Below are positions 1 through 11,302 of a stretch of 64,000 nucleotides of DNA, piece by piece. The translations under genes and the position numbers were made by a program. A model generated the notes under the pieces. It did not search any database. It saw only the letters and a program-made list of their open reading frames with translations, and had not been told where the DNA came from. How positions within the stretch are numbered: the first letter of the stretch is position 1; every line of letters starts with the position of its first letter. This stretch comes from Distichodus sexfasciatus (Eukaryota; Chordata; Actinopteri; Characiformes; Distichodontidae), in NCBI GenBank assembly GCA_032718565.1, contig JAVGVS010000004.1, positions 5,631,062 through 5,695,061 on the forward strand, written 5' to 3'.

Positions 1-430
1 TTAATTTTTTTGGAAGTGATTATTTTTATTAATGTTGAAAAATGTTTTTTGGATTACAGTTTCTACAGGTATAACAATATATTGATTTACATTGATTCAG
101 TAATCAAAGAGCACTTAGAATTAACTCAAAAAAAGAAAACATTGATCAGGCCTCAAACATACTGTAACGTGACTTTATACAGGAGGTCTGTGTTTATGTG
201 TTTTTTTTAATTTAAATGTCCGGTTCAGCTCAGGAATAAAAATGTCAAATGATATTTTAGTTGCTTTTTTGTGATTTGATATGAATGGAAGTGTTTGTGT
301 TTAATCAGCATTTGATCTCGTCTCATATCAAGTGCTTACTCCTGATTTTAAGCTAACTGAATCGAAATCGCATTGTAAAAAACGTCAAATTGTTATCCTT
401 TGAATCGATATAAAATGGTATTGTGATCGA
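1..430. repeat. Old dispersed repeat, copy 1 (AT-rich, family unnamed)
   Basis: Aligns by eye with 62050-62348 plus 63917-64000 in the same orientation. Shared landmarks in order are an acatactgtaa/acatattgtaa motif, an aggaataaaa..tgtcaaa segment, gttgcttttttgtgattt, an aatcagca/agccagca segment, and ..actcctga..ctgaatcg. The copies differ at many positions, so the repeat is old. Its own ends and family are not resolved. Confidence 0.6.
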
Positions 431-1480
431 AACTTGTGCTCTAGACCCTCAATATGTATCTGGTTAACAGCCCTTAGAAGTGCCAAAAAAAACCAAATAG
501 TGGCAACCCCATAAAGAGGACCAAAAAATCTGTTTATTTATACAAATGAGCGGGCGGTTTAGCCAATTACCGATCCAAACGAGCACATAATTAGTTAATT
601 GGTTTATTAGGCCAATTGCTCCCATGGCAGCCATCTCACTCTAGCTCATCGTTTGTCAAAGGTGAAATGTTGTTGAGAGAGTGTGGAAAGGCAGAAATAG
701 ATACTTAAAACCAGCTTTCTTAATCCCAGTTGTCCAATTTCCGGCAAGCAGAAAAGGTGACCTTCAATTAGTGCAATGATGCTAATGAATCAATTCTCCC
801 AGATGACGTAATGAGAACAACAAACCAGTTGGAACTGTCCAAGCCTGCTTTTCTACAGTTCCATTCTTGTTTTTGCACTTTAGCGATACAGGAACGATGC
901 TGAAAGATTGACAGGGATTTAAGCCTGTGGGAGCTTGTGTGGAAGGTTTTTCTTTTTTTTCCCCACCCAACCTTTAAAGCGATGGACCAATTACTTATCT
1001 AGCCCACCCCCACCACCCTTCTCTTCCTGATGGAGAAGCAAGATGTTTCATCAGGTTAAAACAACAAACTGCTCCGCTTGGCCCATGCCTTCCATCCAGC
1101 ACCCAGATTCTGGGCTTTGCCACTTTTGTCTACTGTAGCCGCTGCAAATTAAATTAATGTGCAGAACTTGAAATCAGATGCAAAATATATTCTGTATGTT
1201 GTACATGTGATTAATAGTGATGGCAGGCTGATTTGAGGTTTGAGTCTGATACCAATTTTGATATTTGAAAAATGATTTATTTGAAAAAATCAAATCTGAT
1301 AATGATGTCAGAATTTTTTTTCTTAAGAAACACAAAAATTTTGATTTCAAAAACTCCAAGATAAATAATGGTTTAAAGTAACTTTTGAGCACTCTGAACA
1401 AATGCAAAATACAACATGAAATTCTGCAAAGAGTGGAGCTCAGGGCTGCTCTCAGGTTTCCCTCTCCCTTTCTAAGTAAT
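431..1480. other. Non-coding, includes a possible conserved block at 541-660
   Basis: No credible gene. The part at 541-660 has several TAATTA/CCAATTA homeodomain-type cores and the balanced, repeat-free composition typical of vertebrate conserved non-coding elements. That is a compositional impression only, to be tested by alignment. The open frame at 1174-1494 on the minus strand lies in ordinary AT-rich DNA and shows no domain. Confidence 0.25.
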
Positions 1481-1484
1481 ATTG

Positions 1485-1566
1485 TAATACTCAAATAATT
1501 AAATACTATACTTAACTTTAATACTTTAATACTTAAATACTATTATTAACTTTAATACTACTTGAA
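1485..1566. repeat. AT-rich low-complexity tract built on 'aatact'
   Basis: Short imperfect repeats of tttaatact/ttaaatact occur about eight times in 80 bp. Confidence 0.6.
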
Positions 1567-2940
1567 AGTTATGTGTGATAAATGTTTTTTCTGAGCATTG
1601 TCACTTTTTTGTGCGATTTCCAGTTTCTCCATTCCAGCCTGGGGTGCATAATTAGCAACTATGCTTTTGGGAAACACACCCCGATGGCGTTTTGTGCCCC
1701 CTCATTGTTTTTGGAATTAATAACTTGGAAACTGGAATCTTCTGATGAATAAAAACTATTTTAATCACTTAATTTTACAACTTTGTAACTATTTCCAATA
1801 ATGACAAACCTTTATTAATACCAACAAAATACTTTTCATTTCACATACTTCCAGATATAGACAGATACTAGTTACAATATCTTGCAAAACCCCAAAATTG
1901 TAATTGCAAAAAAGCACGTTCATTGTTGAATTTAGCATTTGTTCACTTTTAAAGCTTTCATATATTGTTAATATGAAAATCTCATTGTTGGAAAGCTGTC
2001 AACATTTGCAAGTTATGGGCAAGGATGGTGTGGTCTGTTTTTGGACTCCACTCAAGCAACACAACTTAGACTTTATGAGTTCTTCGCTTTCCGTAACTGT
2101 TAGTAAGTTCGAGCCTCCCACTGACAGCACCGGGTCCAAATTAGGCCAGATTTTCTCCTCTCTGGCGTATCTGGGAAACAAACAACATCAGCGTTGGTTG
2201 CACTGTCGGAAAGCCATCAGCAGGAACGCAGAGTCTAATGCGTTTCAGCGCAGGCGATGTGTCACGTCCTAATACGCTGCCGTCACCACGCCGGGAAGTG
2301 CCAGCCCTCAGTGAGTGTGGAGGTGGAGTAACGGAGGGCGTTTATTGGGCCTTCTCACTGGCTGATCCCTTTTCACAGCGAACGTCGCTCCCTCTCAAGG
2401 CCAAAATGCGCGCACTTGACCGAGAGTGGCTTGCCCACGCAGGCATGGGCGGCTTTGTCTTTTCTTTTCTCGCAATGCACAAGCTGTTATGCAAAGGAGA
2501 ATTCGGATTGCTCAGATGTGTGGGGGAATTTCTCTTTTTCAGTAATAAGGCCAAACTTTTTTTTCTTGTCAATGTTGTGCAAATTGCGTTACAGGGGTGC
2601 AAATTATCTGTGAAAACTACTGTTTTCCGTTCGGCAATGTGTGCCGTGTTTTGTCTAATTGACTGTGAATCAGCGCACTGGGCTCTGCCATGCAAGCTCT
2701 ACCCAACAGGTCCTTCGGGAGTCAGGATGAACAACAAATTAGTCGGTTCAAAGCTGTTTCCGGATTTGCGAGGCAAATAGTGCATGAACAATGAGAGATA
2801 GTAGAACGGTCAGTCATGAGAGAAAAAAGACAATCATTGGTACGACAACCGGCGCTGTGTCCGCCGGGACGTGGGATCAGCGTGTGGACTTTTCTTTACA
2901 CAGACAAAAAATGATGGTGAAGAAAACAAGAGAACTTTAC
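1567..2940. other. Unique non-coding stretch
   Basis: No repeat or gene recognised. Part of it (about 2200-2480) is more GC-rich with scattered CpG but too short and weak to call a CpG island. The 180-residue open frame at 2238-2780 overlaps open frames on the other strand and has no recognisable domain, so it is not called. Confidence 0.4.
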
Positions 2941-2949
2941 AAGTTCAGT

Positions 2950-3125
2950 TTTTATGCCATTTAGCAGACATTATTATCCAGAGTGACTTCCATTTTACAG
3001 GAACAGTTTCCCTGGAGCAACTTTGGGTTAAGGGTCTTGTTCAAGGACCCAATGAGTAGGATTTGAACCTGCATCTTCTTGGTCTGTAGTTGTGTATCCT
3101 ACAATTAGTCCACCACCTCCCCAAG
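2950..3125 (-). repeat. tRNA-derived SINE, minus orientation (family A)
   Basis: Contains the typical teleost segment 'catttagcagaca..ttatccagagtgact', then 'ccctggagcaactttgggttaagggtcttgttcaagg', then a reversed tRNA-like B box (ggatttgaacctgcatctt) and reversed A-box region (ccaccacctcccc). Decayed copies of the same family recur at about 3298-3570, 3836-4015, 33905-34040, 34890-35080 and 45405-45535. Confidence 0.65.
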
Positions 3126-3174
3126 CTATCAGCTAGGGGTTAAGAGTTTTGCCCAGGAACCCAACAATGGATTT

Positions 3175-3830
3175 TAGCCTTTGGTATGAATCAAGCCCGC
3201 ATTTTCAGCATACCCACTTCTAGGGGTCTAATGATGGTAGTGCTGGAGAACCAGACTTGGACCCACAACCTCTTGGTTCACAACTAAGAATCCTACATTT
3301 ACTTTTATTAGACACTTTTACCCAGAGCAAATTTCATTTTCTAATTACAGGGACAGCCTTCATGTTACAATGTGGAGTTTAGGGTCTTGCTCAGATCTCT
3401 GATTGAGTTTGTCTGATTGTGATCTCCTCAATAGTGGTTTCCATCCCCTAGTTATAGGGATAGTGTCTCTGGAGGAACTTGTAGTAGACTATCATGTTCA
3501 GGGCTCCTCATGATGGTAATGCTGTAAGTAGAATAGAACCAGACTTAAACCTCTTGTTCCATAGAGTATACTAGCATTAGACCAATAGTCTTCCATTTGC
3601 TCCGATCTCACAGAAGAGCTACCTCAAAACACTTTGATGAAATTCTTCATGCTGGCAGTGACAGAAAGGTGTTCAGAACCGAGGGTGCAATGTGGCTTAC
3701 TGTATATGTGATTATGTAGCCACAGAGTGCCCATGTTGACAATCCGTCCCCTAGCAAAAGTGCCTACAATGAGGCAGTAATAATGTGGTTTTCATAAGAT
3801 TTAGGGTTGGGAGTGGGGAGTTTAAGGGTG
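3175..3830 (-). repeat. Decayed SINE family A fragments
   Basis: About 3298-3570 repeats the order 'gacactttta..cagagcaa', 'agggacag', 'gagtttagggtcttgctca' seen in the copy just upstream, with heavy divergence. About 3200-3300 carries another reversed box-B-like 'acccacaacctcttggttcacaac'. The rest (3575-3830) is unassigned. Confidence 0.45.
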
Positions 3831-3835
3831 GTGGT

Positions 3836-4015
3836 CTAGTGGTCTGACACTCACCTATGGACGAAGAGATTGTAAGTTCAAATCCAGCTCTATCTCTGTC
3901 TCTAGTTCCTGAATCCCATAACAGCCTAAAATACAGGCAAGACCCATAATCCCAAATTGCCCCAGGGAGACTGTCCCTGTGATTACGAAATGGCAGTTGA
4001 TCTGGATTAGAGTGT
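3836..4015 (+). repeat. tRNA-derived SINE family A, plus orientation
   Basis: The tRNA-like head has an A-box region (gtggtctagtggtctgacac) and a B box (agttcaaatcc), followed by the body 'caagacccataatcccaaattgccccagggagactgtccctg', which is the reverse complement of the body seen at 2950-3125. The tail reaches the 'agagtgtctaataac' segment. Confidence 0.6.
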
Positions 4016-4200
4016 CTAATAACATGTAGGAAACTCACCTATGAACCAGAAAGTTGAGGGTTCAAGTCTGGCCCATCAGTCCTGTGGTTGGTGAGCATGA
4101 GGCTCAAGTGATCCTAAAATCCATGGTTGGGCACAGAGCAAGACCCTTAGTCCCAAGTTGCTTCAGGAAGACTGCACCTGAAAGTGACAGAATCTGTATA
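4016..4200 (+). repeat. Second tandem SINE family A copy, 5' part of the head missing
   Basis: Starts near 'aactcacctatgaaccagaaagttgagggttcaagtctgg' (B box) and repeats the body 'agcaagacccttagtcccaagttgcttcaggaagactgcacctg'. It abuts the preceding copy head-to-tail. Its 3' end is interrupted by the hAT-like element at 4202. Confidence 0.55.
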
Positions 4201-4201
4201 C

Positions 4202-5226
4202 CAGAGGTGGAAAGTAACAAATTACATTTACTTACGTTACTGTAATTGAGTAGTTTTTGTGAGTAATTTGTAATTTTTTAAGTAGCTTTTGAAATAGGTA
4301 ATTTTACTTTCAGTCAAGTACATTTTGACCCAAGTATTTTACTTCGCTACACTGGAAAACCCCAACGTTACTGAGTAAAAAATGAAATGCGGAAAAAAAA
4401 ACAATCCGTCTGAACTGAAAGGAAATTGCGTGGGCGTTGGCGCACGGCATTCCCACTATTTTAATGTAGCCTATCGCTGGATGATGGCTGGTGCCGAGCA
4501 AGAGGTAGTTTGCACATTATACCTCTCAACAGGTTGTAAACATTATGCAGTTGATTTGTCAATTATATTTTCTATGGAAGTGTTACACAGTATTACTATG
4601 GAATCGCTCAGTTGTCTTTAAAATGTGAGTGTCCCAGACACTTTGAGTTTGGTTATGCGACTTATGCCACTTGTAGGGCCCTATGATTTGCGCGATGCGG
4701 AAAACGTGGACGGAATCTCGGAATTCAACAAATAAAATGGAATCCGTTGTAAAACGCGGCATGTCGTATAATTTGCTGATATCGGTGTGTGGGCAAAGGA
4801 AAGCGATAGTTTCTAATCAATTTTGGCCGCTGCAGCCTGTACGTGTTACCTGTTGAGGCAGGACTCAGCTTTCCACACACACAAACGCACAGACACAGAG
4901 GGGAAAACGTCAACGGTCAGCTATGGCGAAGAGGCTCGCTGAAACACCGAAGTCCTCAAAAAAATGACGGAATTCGAGTGTTAGTGCTAAGTTTAGAGCA
5001 GAACAATACCCAAATGATTTTTATGACTTGGGAGATTCATTCAACTCTTTTATACGTTTTGCCAGCACACGATAGACTGGACCCGCAAGAACATGTGATG
5101 ACCACTTACAGTCAAAAACACATCAGAAACGTTTCGTTTTGCACGAAACTTTTACTTGAGTAGCATTAAAGCAAACTAAAGATACTTTTACTTAATTGCA
5201 AATTTTCAGTACTTTTTCCACCTCTG
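4202..5226. mobile_element. hAT-like non-autonomous DNA transposon (about 1 kb)
   Basis: The termini are inverted: left CAGAGGTGGAAAGTAAC, right (reverse complement) CAGAGGTGGAAAAAGTACTG. The subterminal region has the 'ttacttaagttactgtaattgagtag' type of repeats common in fish hAT elements. The flanking 8-mers (ctgtatac and agaagtac) do not match, so the target duplication has decayed or one end is replaced. No transposase frame is visible; the 106-residue frame at 4843-5163 has no recognisable domain. Confidence 0.6.
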
Positions 5227-7925
5227 AGAAGTACCAAAGATTCTTTTCAGATTCCACCTTAAGGTCTCTGTGAACCACAGGGCATCTTCAGGGCTTTTAT
5301 GGAGTGCAACCTTGGCTGGTGAGGACTGTTTTGGTGGCACAAACTGGACCTACACAATATTACACTGTTATAGTCTTACTATAACAATACAAATTATTCT
5401 TTGGGCTGTACTGCATAAAGGTTTTTATTTGCTGCAGTTTAGGGCAGTGATCTGCATTCAAAGCAGTTTGTTGTAGAGCGGCACTGTGAAGACAAAGAAG
5501 AGACTTGTTGGTGACTCAGGGCAAAGTTCTGCATTGTGCAGAGAGCATGATTTCCTGGGGAAGCGCGGGGGCGGCACAAGGTAGGGTTCGGTTCACAGAT
5601 CAGTGAGTTTAATTAGGCCTGATGGGCGCCTCTGGGGGTGTCTCCGGACCACTGGAACAGTTTCTGCTCACACTCTGGCATTCACAAGGGGAAGGAGAAG
5701 GACAGCTGGATGGATGGATGGATGGTTTGGGAGGGAGGATGAGAATTAGAAAGGGTTTATTTGAGAAAAATTAATAGAAAATCAGCAATAATAATTGCGC
5801 CAAAGGAGCGATTCTATACAGGTTTCCCTCTCATGCACAGAAACTCAAAAAGGGAAGGGATCTTTCCCTTCATTCTTAGCATGTCCCATCCTTGCAAGAA
5901 TCTGACCACTGTTGTCAACTCTCTCACTACCATATTTCTTTCTGACACTTCATCTTTCCCATGAAGTGGCTGCCTGTCTACTTCAGGGTGGAGCAAGCCT
6001 AAATCAAACTGTAAGCATTTGCCGTGAGGTGACAAGTTTTACGGAGTGTAAGTGGTCCAGCGTGGAAAAAAAGGGCGAGAACCTGTCAGTGCCCTCATTA
6101 GGATGAAAGGTTTCCGTCTCTCAAAGAAGTGATGCTGGCTCCTTGAGTGAATTTAATTAGCCGCTTGAGGGAAAATAAGATGTACCAGGCGCCTTCGCGC
6201 CAAGCTTAAACGTATGTTTGCTTGTTCTTGTTCCCTTTTTATATTGTAGCAGAAATCCTCACGAAAAGCTCTCTGGTATATTTATAAACCTGGGTGCTTA
6301 GAGGGTGAGTCACCTACAGGAGACCACGGCTTACCGTTTCAGCATGTCTTTTGTCTTTCCCAAGCTGGATTAAATTTTTTTCTTCTTCCTTTTCATGAAT
6401 TCAGTAACATAATCACCAGTCTACGCTGAGCATCCCATGCAGCTGCTCGAGAACTCTGAACTGGAAACACCTAAGAAAGCGGACGGGCAATAATCAATGA
6501 TGCTAATACTTTTCTTGTTCATATCAAGGACGTAGCTGGGATTAAAATTAGCATGTTGGTGGGATGTGTTTGATTTTGGCGCACTAAAAAATAAAGATCA
6601 GAAGAACTCTGACTTATTAGCTAGGGATATAGGTAATCTGAAAAAAGTAACCCTAAGCTGTCTGTCTCAGACAGGGATAAATGGGAGAAACATTAAAAAT
6701 GTTGTGTTTATCAGGTAATGTCCAGCAAATTCAAGCCGCTTAATCTGGGTCTTGCTTTGGGCTTGTGTAGATGCTTGCCCTTGTCTCCTGTGTCAAGCCT
6801 GCTAATGAACTTTAGCGGGCTAATTAAGCCACAATTAGTGATGTGCTTAGCATGGGAAAACAGGTGCTAAACCAGCCGCCGAACTCCGTCTACTGCATCT
6901 GCTGCTGTCTCTCTCCGGGTCAGTAAGCACTTTGTCATTTTGTTAGGTCAGTTTGTGTTTGAGGCTGGAGGAAGTGCTAGTGGCAGAAGCAGTAAAACTA
7001 ATGAGCCACCGCTTCCCTGCTAGCAAGACGCAATCCCAGCGTTTGCTGATACTTGTTCGCCAGGATAAAAAGGGGGAACGGGCTGAAAAAAATGTGTCCT
7101 CTCTTCCTTGAAGTCATTTCAGAAACATTTATTATCTCTATAGGAAAGAAGTGTTTTTGGGTAAAGGGAGTGTGTTTGGAGCGTGTATATCGCCTCGGTT
7201 GTTATTTCTCATTTCCTCATCAGAAAGGCTTCAGAATTGGAGCACAAAAAAAGAACGAAAGGACGCCAAAGGGACTTGGACTCGGAATGGATCCGGCGAT
7301 TTAATCGAGACGCCGCAGTCTCTGGTGGTGCCGTTTGTGGAAACTACCACCAGAGGTGGTCACTGTCTTCCACCTCGGATTACAGACTCAGTGATGGCGC
7401 ATCTCAGGGCACTATGTTCACTCTGCTGTTGTGGCCCGACATCCTTCTGGTATCATTTAATTATTGGCTCATTAAAAATGAGGCGGGAGGTGAAAAACTG
7501 TGGCAGCTCGAATGATTATGTGAAAGCAGAGTGGAAGCTAGTAATTAAGACCTGAACATGGGGAGGTAAGTCATCAAAGACAGTTGCTCCTGGACCGCAA
7601 TCGGAGCCATGGACAGAGTTTCTGAGATCTGAATCTCCCAGAGTCTGCTTCCAAAGTACCCAAATTTATGCCTATTTACGCTGGGGTACTTCCACAAGTC
7701 CCAAATTACAGAGCAGCCTGCTTTTGGATTGTTTACCATGGTAACTATGATCCAATCAAGTTTCCCTGTTGGAGCCACTTCAATGAACAGGTGCTGAGCA
7801 CAGTAAAAAATAGAATGCACGCAAGCTAGTTCTCGGAAAGGTATGTCACCAGCAGAGAGGGCAAGGGCTGGGTCTTCTAGCCATCCAGATAAATAGCCTT
7901 CCTCGCTGCCTAGTTACATTCCAGC
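5227..7925. other. Mostly unique DNA with possible conserved non-coding blocks
   Basis: No gene supported. A short (GGAT)n run is at 5706-5725. Blocks at about 5575-5665, 6130-6200 and 6770-6900 contain clusters of TTAATTAGGC, CTAATTAAGC and CAATTAGTG-type sites in balanced sequence, which resembles developmental enhancer DNA. Several 60-130-residue open frames at 7053-7555 overlap in all three + frames and look like chance openings in sequence that may be constrained for other reasons. Confidence 0.3.
6770..6900. promoter_or_regulatory. Candidate conserved non-coding element
   Basis: Contains 'gggctaattaagccacaattagtg' type clusters of homeodomain cores within repeat-free sequence. No alignment was available. 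The call rests on composition and on the known abundance of such elements in large introns of neural adhesion genes. Confidence 0.25.
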
Positions 7926-7929
7926 CCTT

Positions 7930-8290
7930 TGACTTGTTTAATTATTAGCTGTTAGTTTGTCTATGTTTCTGGTATGCTGTTTTATTTAGTTACCAGCTGT
8001 TTCAGTAGCTTCCATGCATCCATGCAGGTTTGCAGTTATATAATTATTGTTTTAACAATTATAGTGTAGTGTTTGCTTAACCTTTTACTCTTTTAGTAGC
8101 TAGCAAGCTAGACTATGTTGGTAGTTTATCATTTTACTCAGTAACCACTAACTAGTTTCAGTAGCTAGATGGTTAGTAACCCAACATTGTTGCTATTAAC
8201 TTAGTTCCTACTTAGTTTATCCTCTCTGTTTTGGTTAACTATTAACTGTTTTAATAACTACCAAGTTGTTGCTAGCATGCAGAATACAAG
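7930..8290. repeat. Degenerate tandem repeat, block 1
   Basis: A diverged unit with the core 'agctgtttcagtagct(agct)' preceded by 'ttttac/tcagtaac' recurs at about 7995, 8091, 8156 and 8246, giving spacings of about 65-92 bp. The same unit is found in blocks at 9880-10175 and 10690-11110. Confidence 0.5.
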
Positions 8291-9879
8291 CTTTGCAGCG
8301 CTTTTGCTTGGAAATTTGCACTCCTTCTTTTTCTCGCCCCGGAATTGGAGACTCGCAAGGCACCAGGGGATGGAGTTTTTTTGAAAACAGCAAGATGGAG
8401 GCGACTGGGAGGATACAATCCCTCACTTCAGCCATAGAGGAGAGCTAATGCTTTGGCTTTGACTTGGCTCAGTTTAGGGGTGTGTATTTGTCTGTTATGG
8501 ATCAATAGCCCCTCTGTGGACGCTCAAAAAGACAATTTATGAGCCATAAAGGACATAGGCAATGCTTTGTTGCTAATTCGATCTATCTCTTTTTTTTCTT
8601 CTATCCTCTGTCTTTCCCATGCTTACTCTTTCTCCCTCTCTCTCCTTTGCCAGCTGTGCTTAGGGGCAGCGGGTGATGAGGGCTCTCTCGAGTCCTTCCA
8701 GATGGTTCACTGAGCAACAGCTGCCAAAGGGGGGGTTGAAAGAGAGGGAGGAGGAGGAATAGGAGGGAGGGAAGGAGCAAGCAAAGGAAAGATGAAAAAG
8801 GGGGGCGTTGACAGGATTCGCAAAGAACTGATTATGGTTCTCTGAAGCAAACAGGTAAAATAGTAAAAAGAAGAAAGGAGACTGAAAAAATCAATTATTA
8901 AGGAGTTGTGCCATTGTGGAGGATAGCATTCTATTAACCCCATCCCCACCCGCATCCCCACCCCCACCCGTTACCATGCAAGCTGTAACAGTAGGGGCCC
9001 TGACCTTGCTGCAGGAGGGGGCAAAGATGTTGTTTTTCAGAGGGAAAAGGTGAGTGTCACCATTAGTGGTGCACTGCACACAAATTAATCATGGAATTAA
9101 CCCAGAGCAGGTTCCAGAAATGATAAATAATTTGCAGTGTGGCACAGGTGCATCACTGCAGATAAGGCAGTTCGATATGAAAGTAAATTATAAGTATATA
9201 CTGTAAGTGCACAAGACCCCGGCTTGCTCCTGATGTCTGACAACCTTGTTTGCCATCAAGAAAGCAAGGGATATATATTTTCAAGGTTGTAACATGACAG
9301 CTGTGTGGTTTACCAAAAATGCGGAATTTGACATTGCTGTATCACATTTTTACAGCACAGATCCATAAAACCAGGGCTTGCATTCATATAGGTATTATCA
9401 TATGTACCAGGGGTCGACCAATTCAATTCAGTTTCAGTTCTGAAATTTGTACATCCCTAGTTTTCTGGGTTTAATTGGTCACTGTAAAAAAATAAAGCCG
9501 TTTTTGTGACTAGGTTTAAATCAAGTTAATCTGAATTTGGCCAGGACCAATTTAGCAAATGAGAAACATTCAAGTCCATACTGATTTTTCACTTCACCTT
9601 TCTGTCCCTGACAACATCTTCCTATGAGCGCTAAATTAACTGGTACATAGGCTTATACAAGGACACTTATAGGGTTCACTTACAGGGCCACTTTCACCTC
9701 AACCTGTTCAAGGGTTGATGAATCAAGTCAGACAAAGTATGACAAAAACAACCCTTTCCTCCTTTACTGCTAGTATACTAGTTAGTTAATTCATCATTCA
9801 GGCCTTTCTTTAACAAGTATACTGTCTGATTCTAAACAATATGCTTTTTCAGAATATTGCTAATATGTTGTCATACTAT
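8291..9879. other. Non-coding; purine-rich patch 8720-8800
   Basis: No gene. 8720-8800 is a G/A-rich strand (gagggaggaggaggaat and similar) and 8938-8970 has a (CCCCAC)n-like run. About 9410-9480 has repeated 'aattcaattcag' motifs resembling the end of a degraded transposon, unassigned. Confidence 0.3.
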
Positions 9880-10175
9880 AGTAGACAGTTGGTTAGCAAA
9901 GTTTGTTATTTGCTCACTAACAGCTGGTAACTAGTAACTGGCTGTTGGAGTAGCTAACAAGTGTCTATCATCATATAAGTATTGTTTTAACCATAACACT
10001 GTCTGGTTTATTTAATTACTTGCTGTTTCAGCAGCTAGATAGTTAGTCTGGTTGGTGACATAGCTAATTTTTGGTATCTAACAAGTTAGCCTAAGTTATT
10101 ATTATGCTGTTTTACTCAGTCACAAGCTGTTTCAGTACCTAGCTAGTTAGCCTGGTAGCTAGAAAGCACCTAGGT
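9880..10175. repeat. Degenerate tandem repeat, block 2
   Basis: Same core as block 1, at about 9942, 10023 and 10127 ('gctgtttcagcagctagatagttag', 'gctgtttcagtacctagc'), spacing about 81-104 bp. Confidence 0.5.
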
Positions 10176-10689
10176 TTTGTTTTTAACAATGTTCAAGGTT
10201 GCCGAATCAAGTCAAAGTCTGACGAAAAACAACCCTCGCCTTCTTCAACCCTCAACTCCCTCCTCCTCACACGATTCCCTGAGCGAACCTGTCTGCAGTG
10301 AACAAGGCCCGCTTTCTTCCTCCATCGGTGGGAAAAAAGTGGAGAAGGGTAGCGACGGAGGGGTGCCAGGGGACTCGTAACATGGAGAACTGGAGAAGGG
10401 GCCCAGACGTGCCTCTGCGCATGACAATGAGGAAGAGCATTCAATTAGCAGAGCTTTACGGCCCCTGATGTTGATTACCTCGGACAGGCCGGCCGATCCT
10501 GGCCCCCGTACTGATTAAAATAAGCCATGCCAGGGGCGGGGATGAGGAGGAGACGATGGGAACCCATTAGATTCTTACTATTCAAAAGTTGTCAAAAAGA
10601 TGGAGGCAGGTCAACAGTGGTTCTACTTTGTATGGTGTACCATAAATGCACTGTGTTTTGAAGCACATATTCATTGGTGCAAGATGTGC
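10176..10689. other. Non-repeat DNA separating repeat blocks
   Basis: Balanced composition with overlapping open frames on both strands (10177-10444) that lack domains. About 10440-10560 ('ttgattacctcggacaggccggcc', 'gattaaaataagcc') could be a conserved non-coding block. Confidence 0.2.
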
Positions 10690-11110
10690 ATTAATCAGCA
10701 CTGTTTGCATGCTAGTTAGCTTGGTAGCTAGCAGGCACCTAGCACTTATCATGTATATTTTAATGTGACATATGTCTGTATAATGTCTTTCTTGGTTAGC
10801 TTAGCTGTGATATATTTTAAGACCAAGCAAGATGACACTAGTTCCCCATCTTACCCATTAACTAATGATTAGCTGTTTTAGTAGCTAGCTTTCAAGCCGA
10901 TCTAGCTTGATATTAGCTCAGTAGCTACCAGTTGTTTAAAATTTTAGGTTTGCATTCATAGAAATATTGTCTAGTTTGCCTAACTATTAGTCATCTTAGT
11001 AGCTAGAGCATCACTAGCCTATGTCACTAGTATGCCATTCTAACCCTGTAAACAATATCTAGCTAGTTCAACAGCTAGCTAGTTAGCCTAGTAATGCCTA
11101 GAACTGTCTT
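10690..11110. repeat. Degenerate tandem repeat, block 3
   Basis: The 'ttagtagctagct' / 'cagctagctagttagcct' core recurs at about 10710, 10872, 10921, 10989 and 11064. Confidence 0.5.
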
Positions 11111-11139
11111 GAACTTATTTTAAATCAATTTTTAAATCA

Positions 11140-11302
11140 TTTTGAAATCACATTGTTGTGATCATTGTTTTTAATGATTGTTCTACTTCTTTTTTTGTTT
11201 TTATTATTGTTTTTATGATTATTCTACTTCCTTTTATGTAAAGCACTTTGAATTACCTCTGTGTATGAAATGTGCTATATAAATAAATTTGCCTTGCCTT
11301 GG
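11140..11302 (+). mobile_element. 3' tail of a non-LTR retrotransposon (L2/Rex-like)
   Basis: Ends with 'gtaaagcactttgaattacc', 'tgtgctatataaataaa', and a short repeated 'ttgccttgcctt' tail. This is the common teleost LINE 3' end, in which a conserved stem-forming segment precedes a short tandem tail. No ORF2 segment is upstream, so it is 5'-truncated. Confidence 0.55.

Noticed and set aside
2210..2480. CpG island or promoter
   Set aside because: Only moderately GC-rich, short, with no transcript or exon nearby.
2238..2780. 180-residue open frame, the longest in the window
   Set aside because: Overlaps open frames on the opposite strand, has no recognisable domain or splice context, and lies in intron-like DNA.
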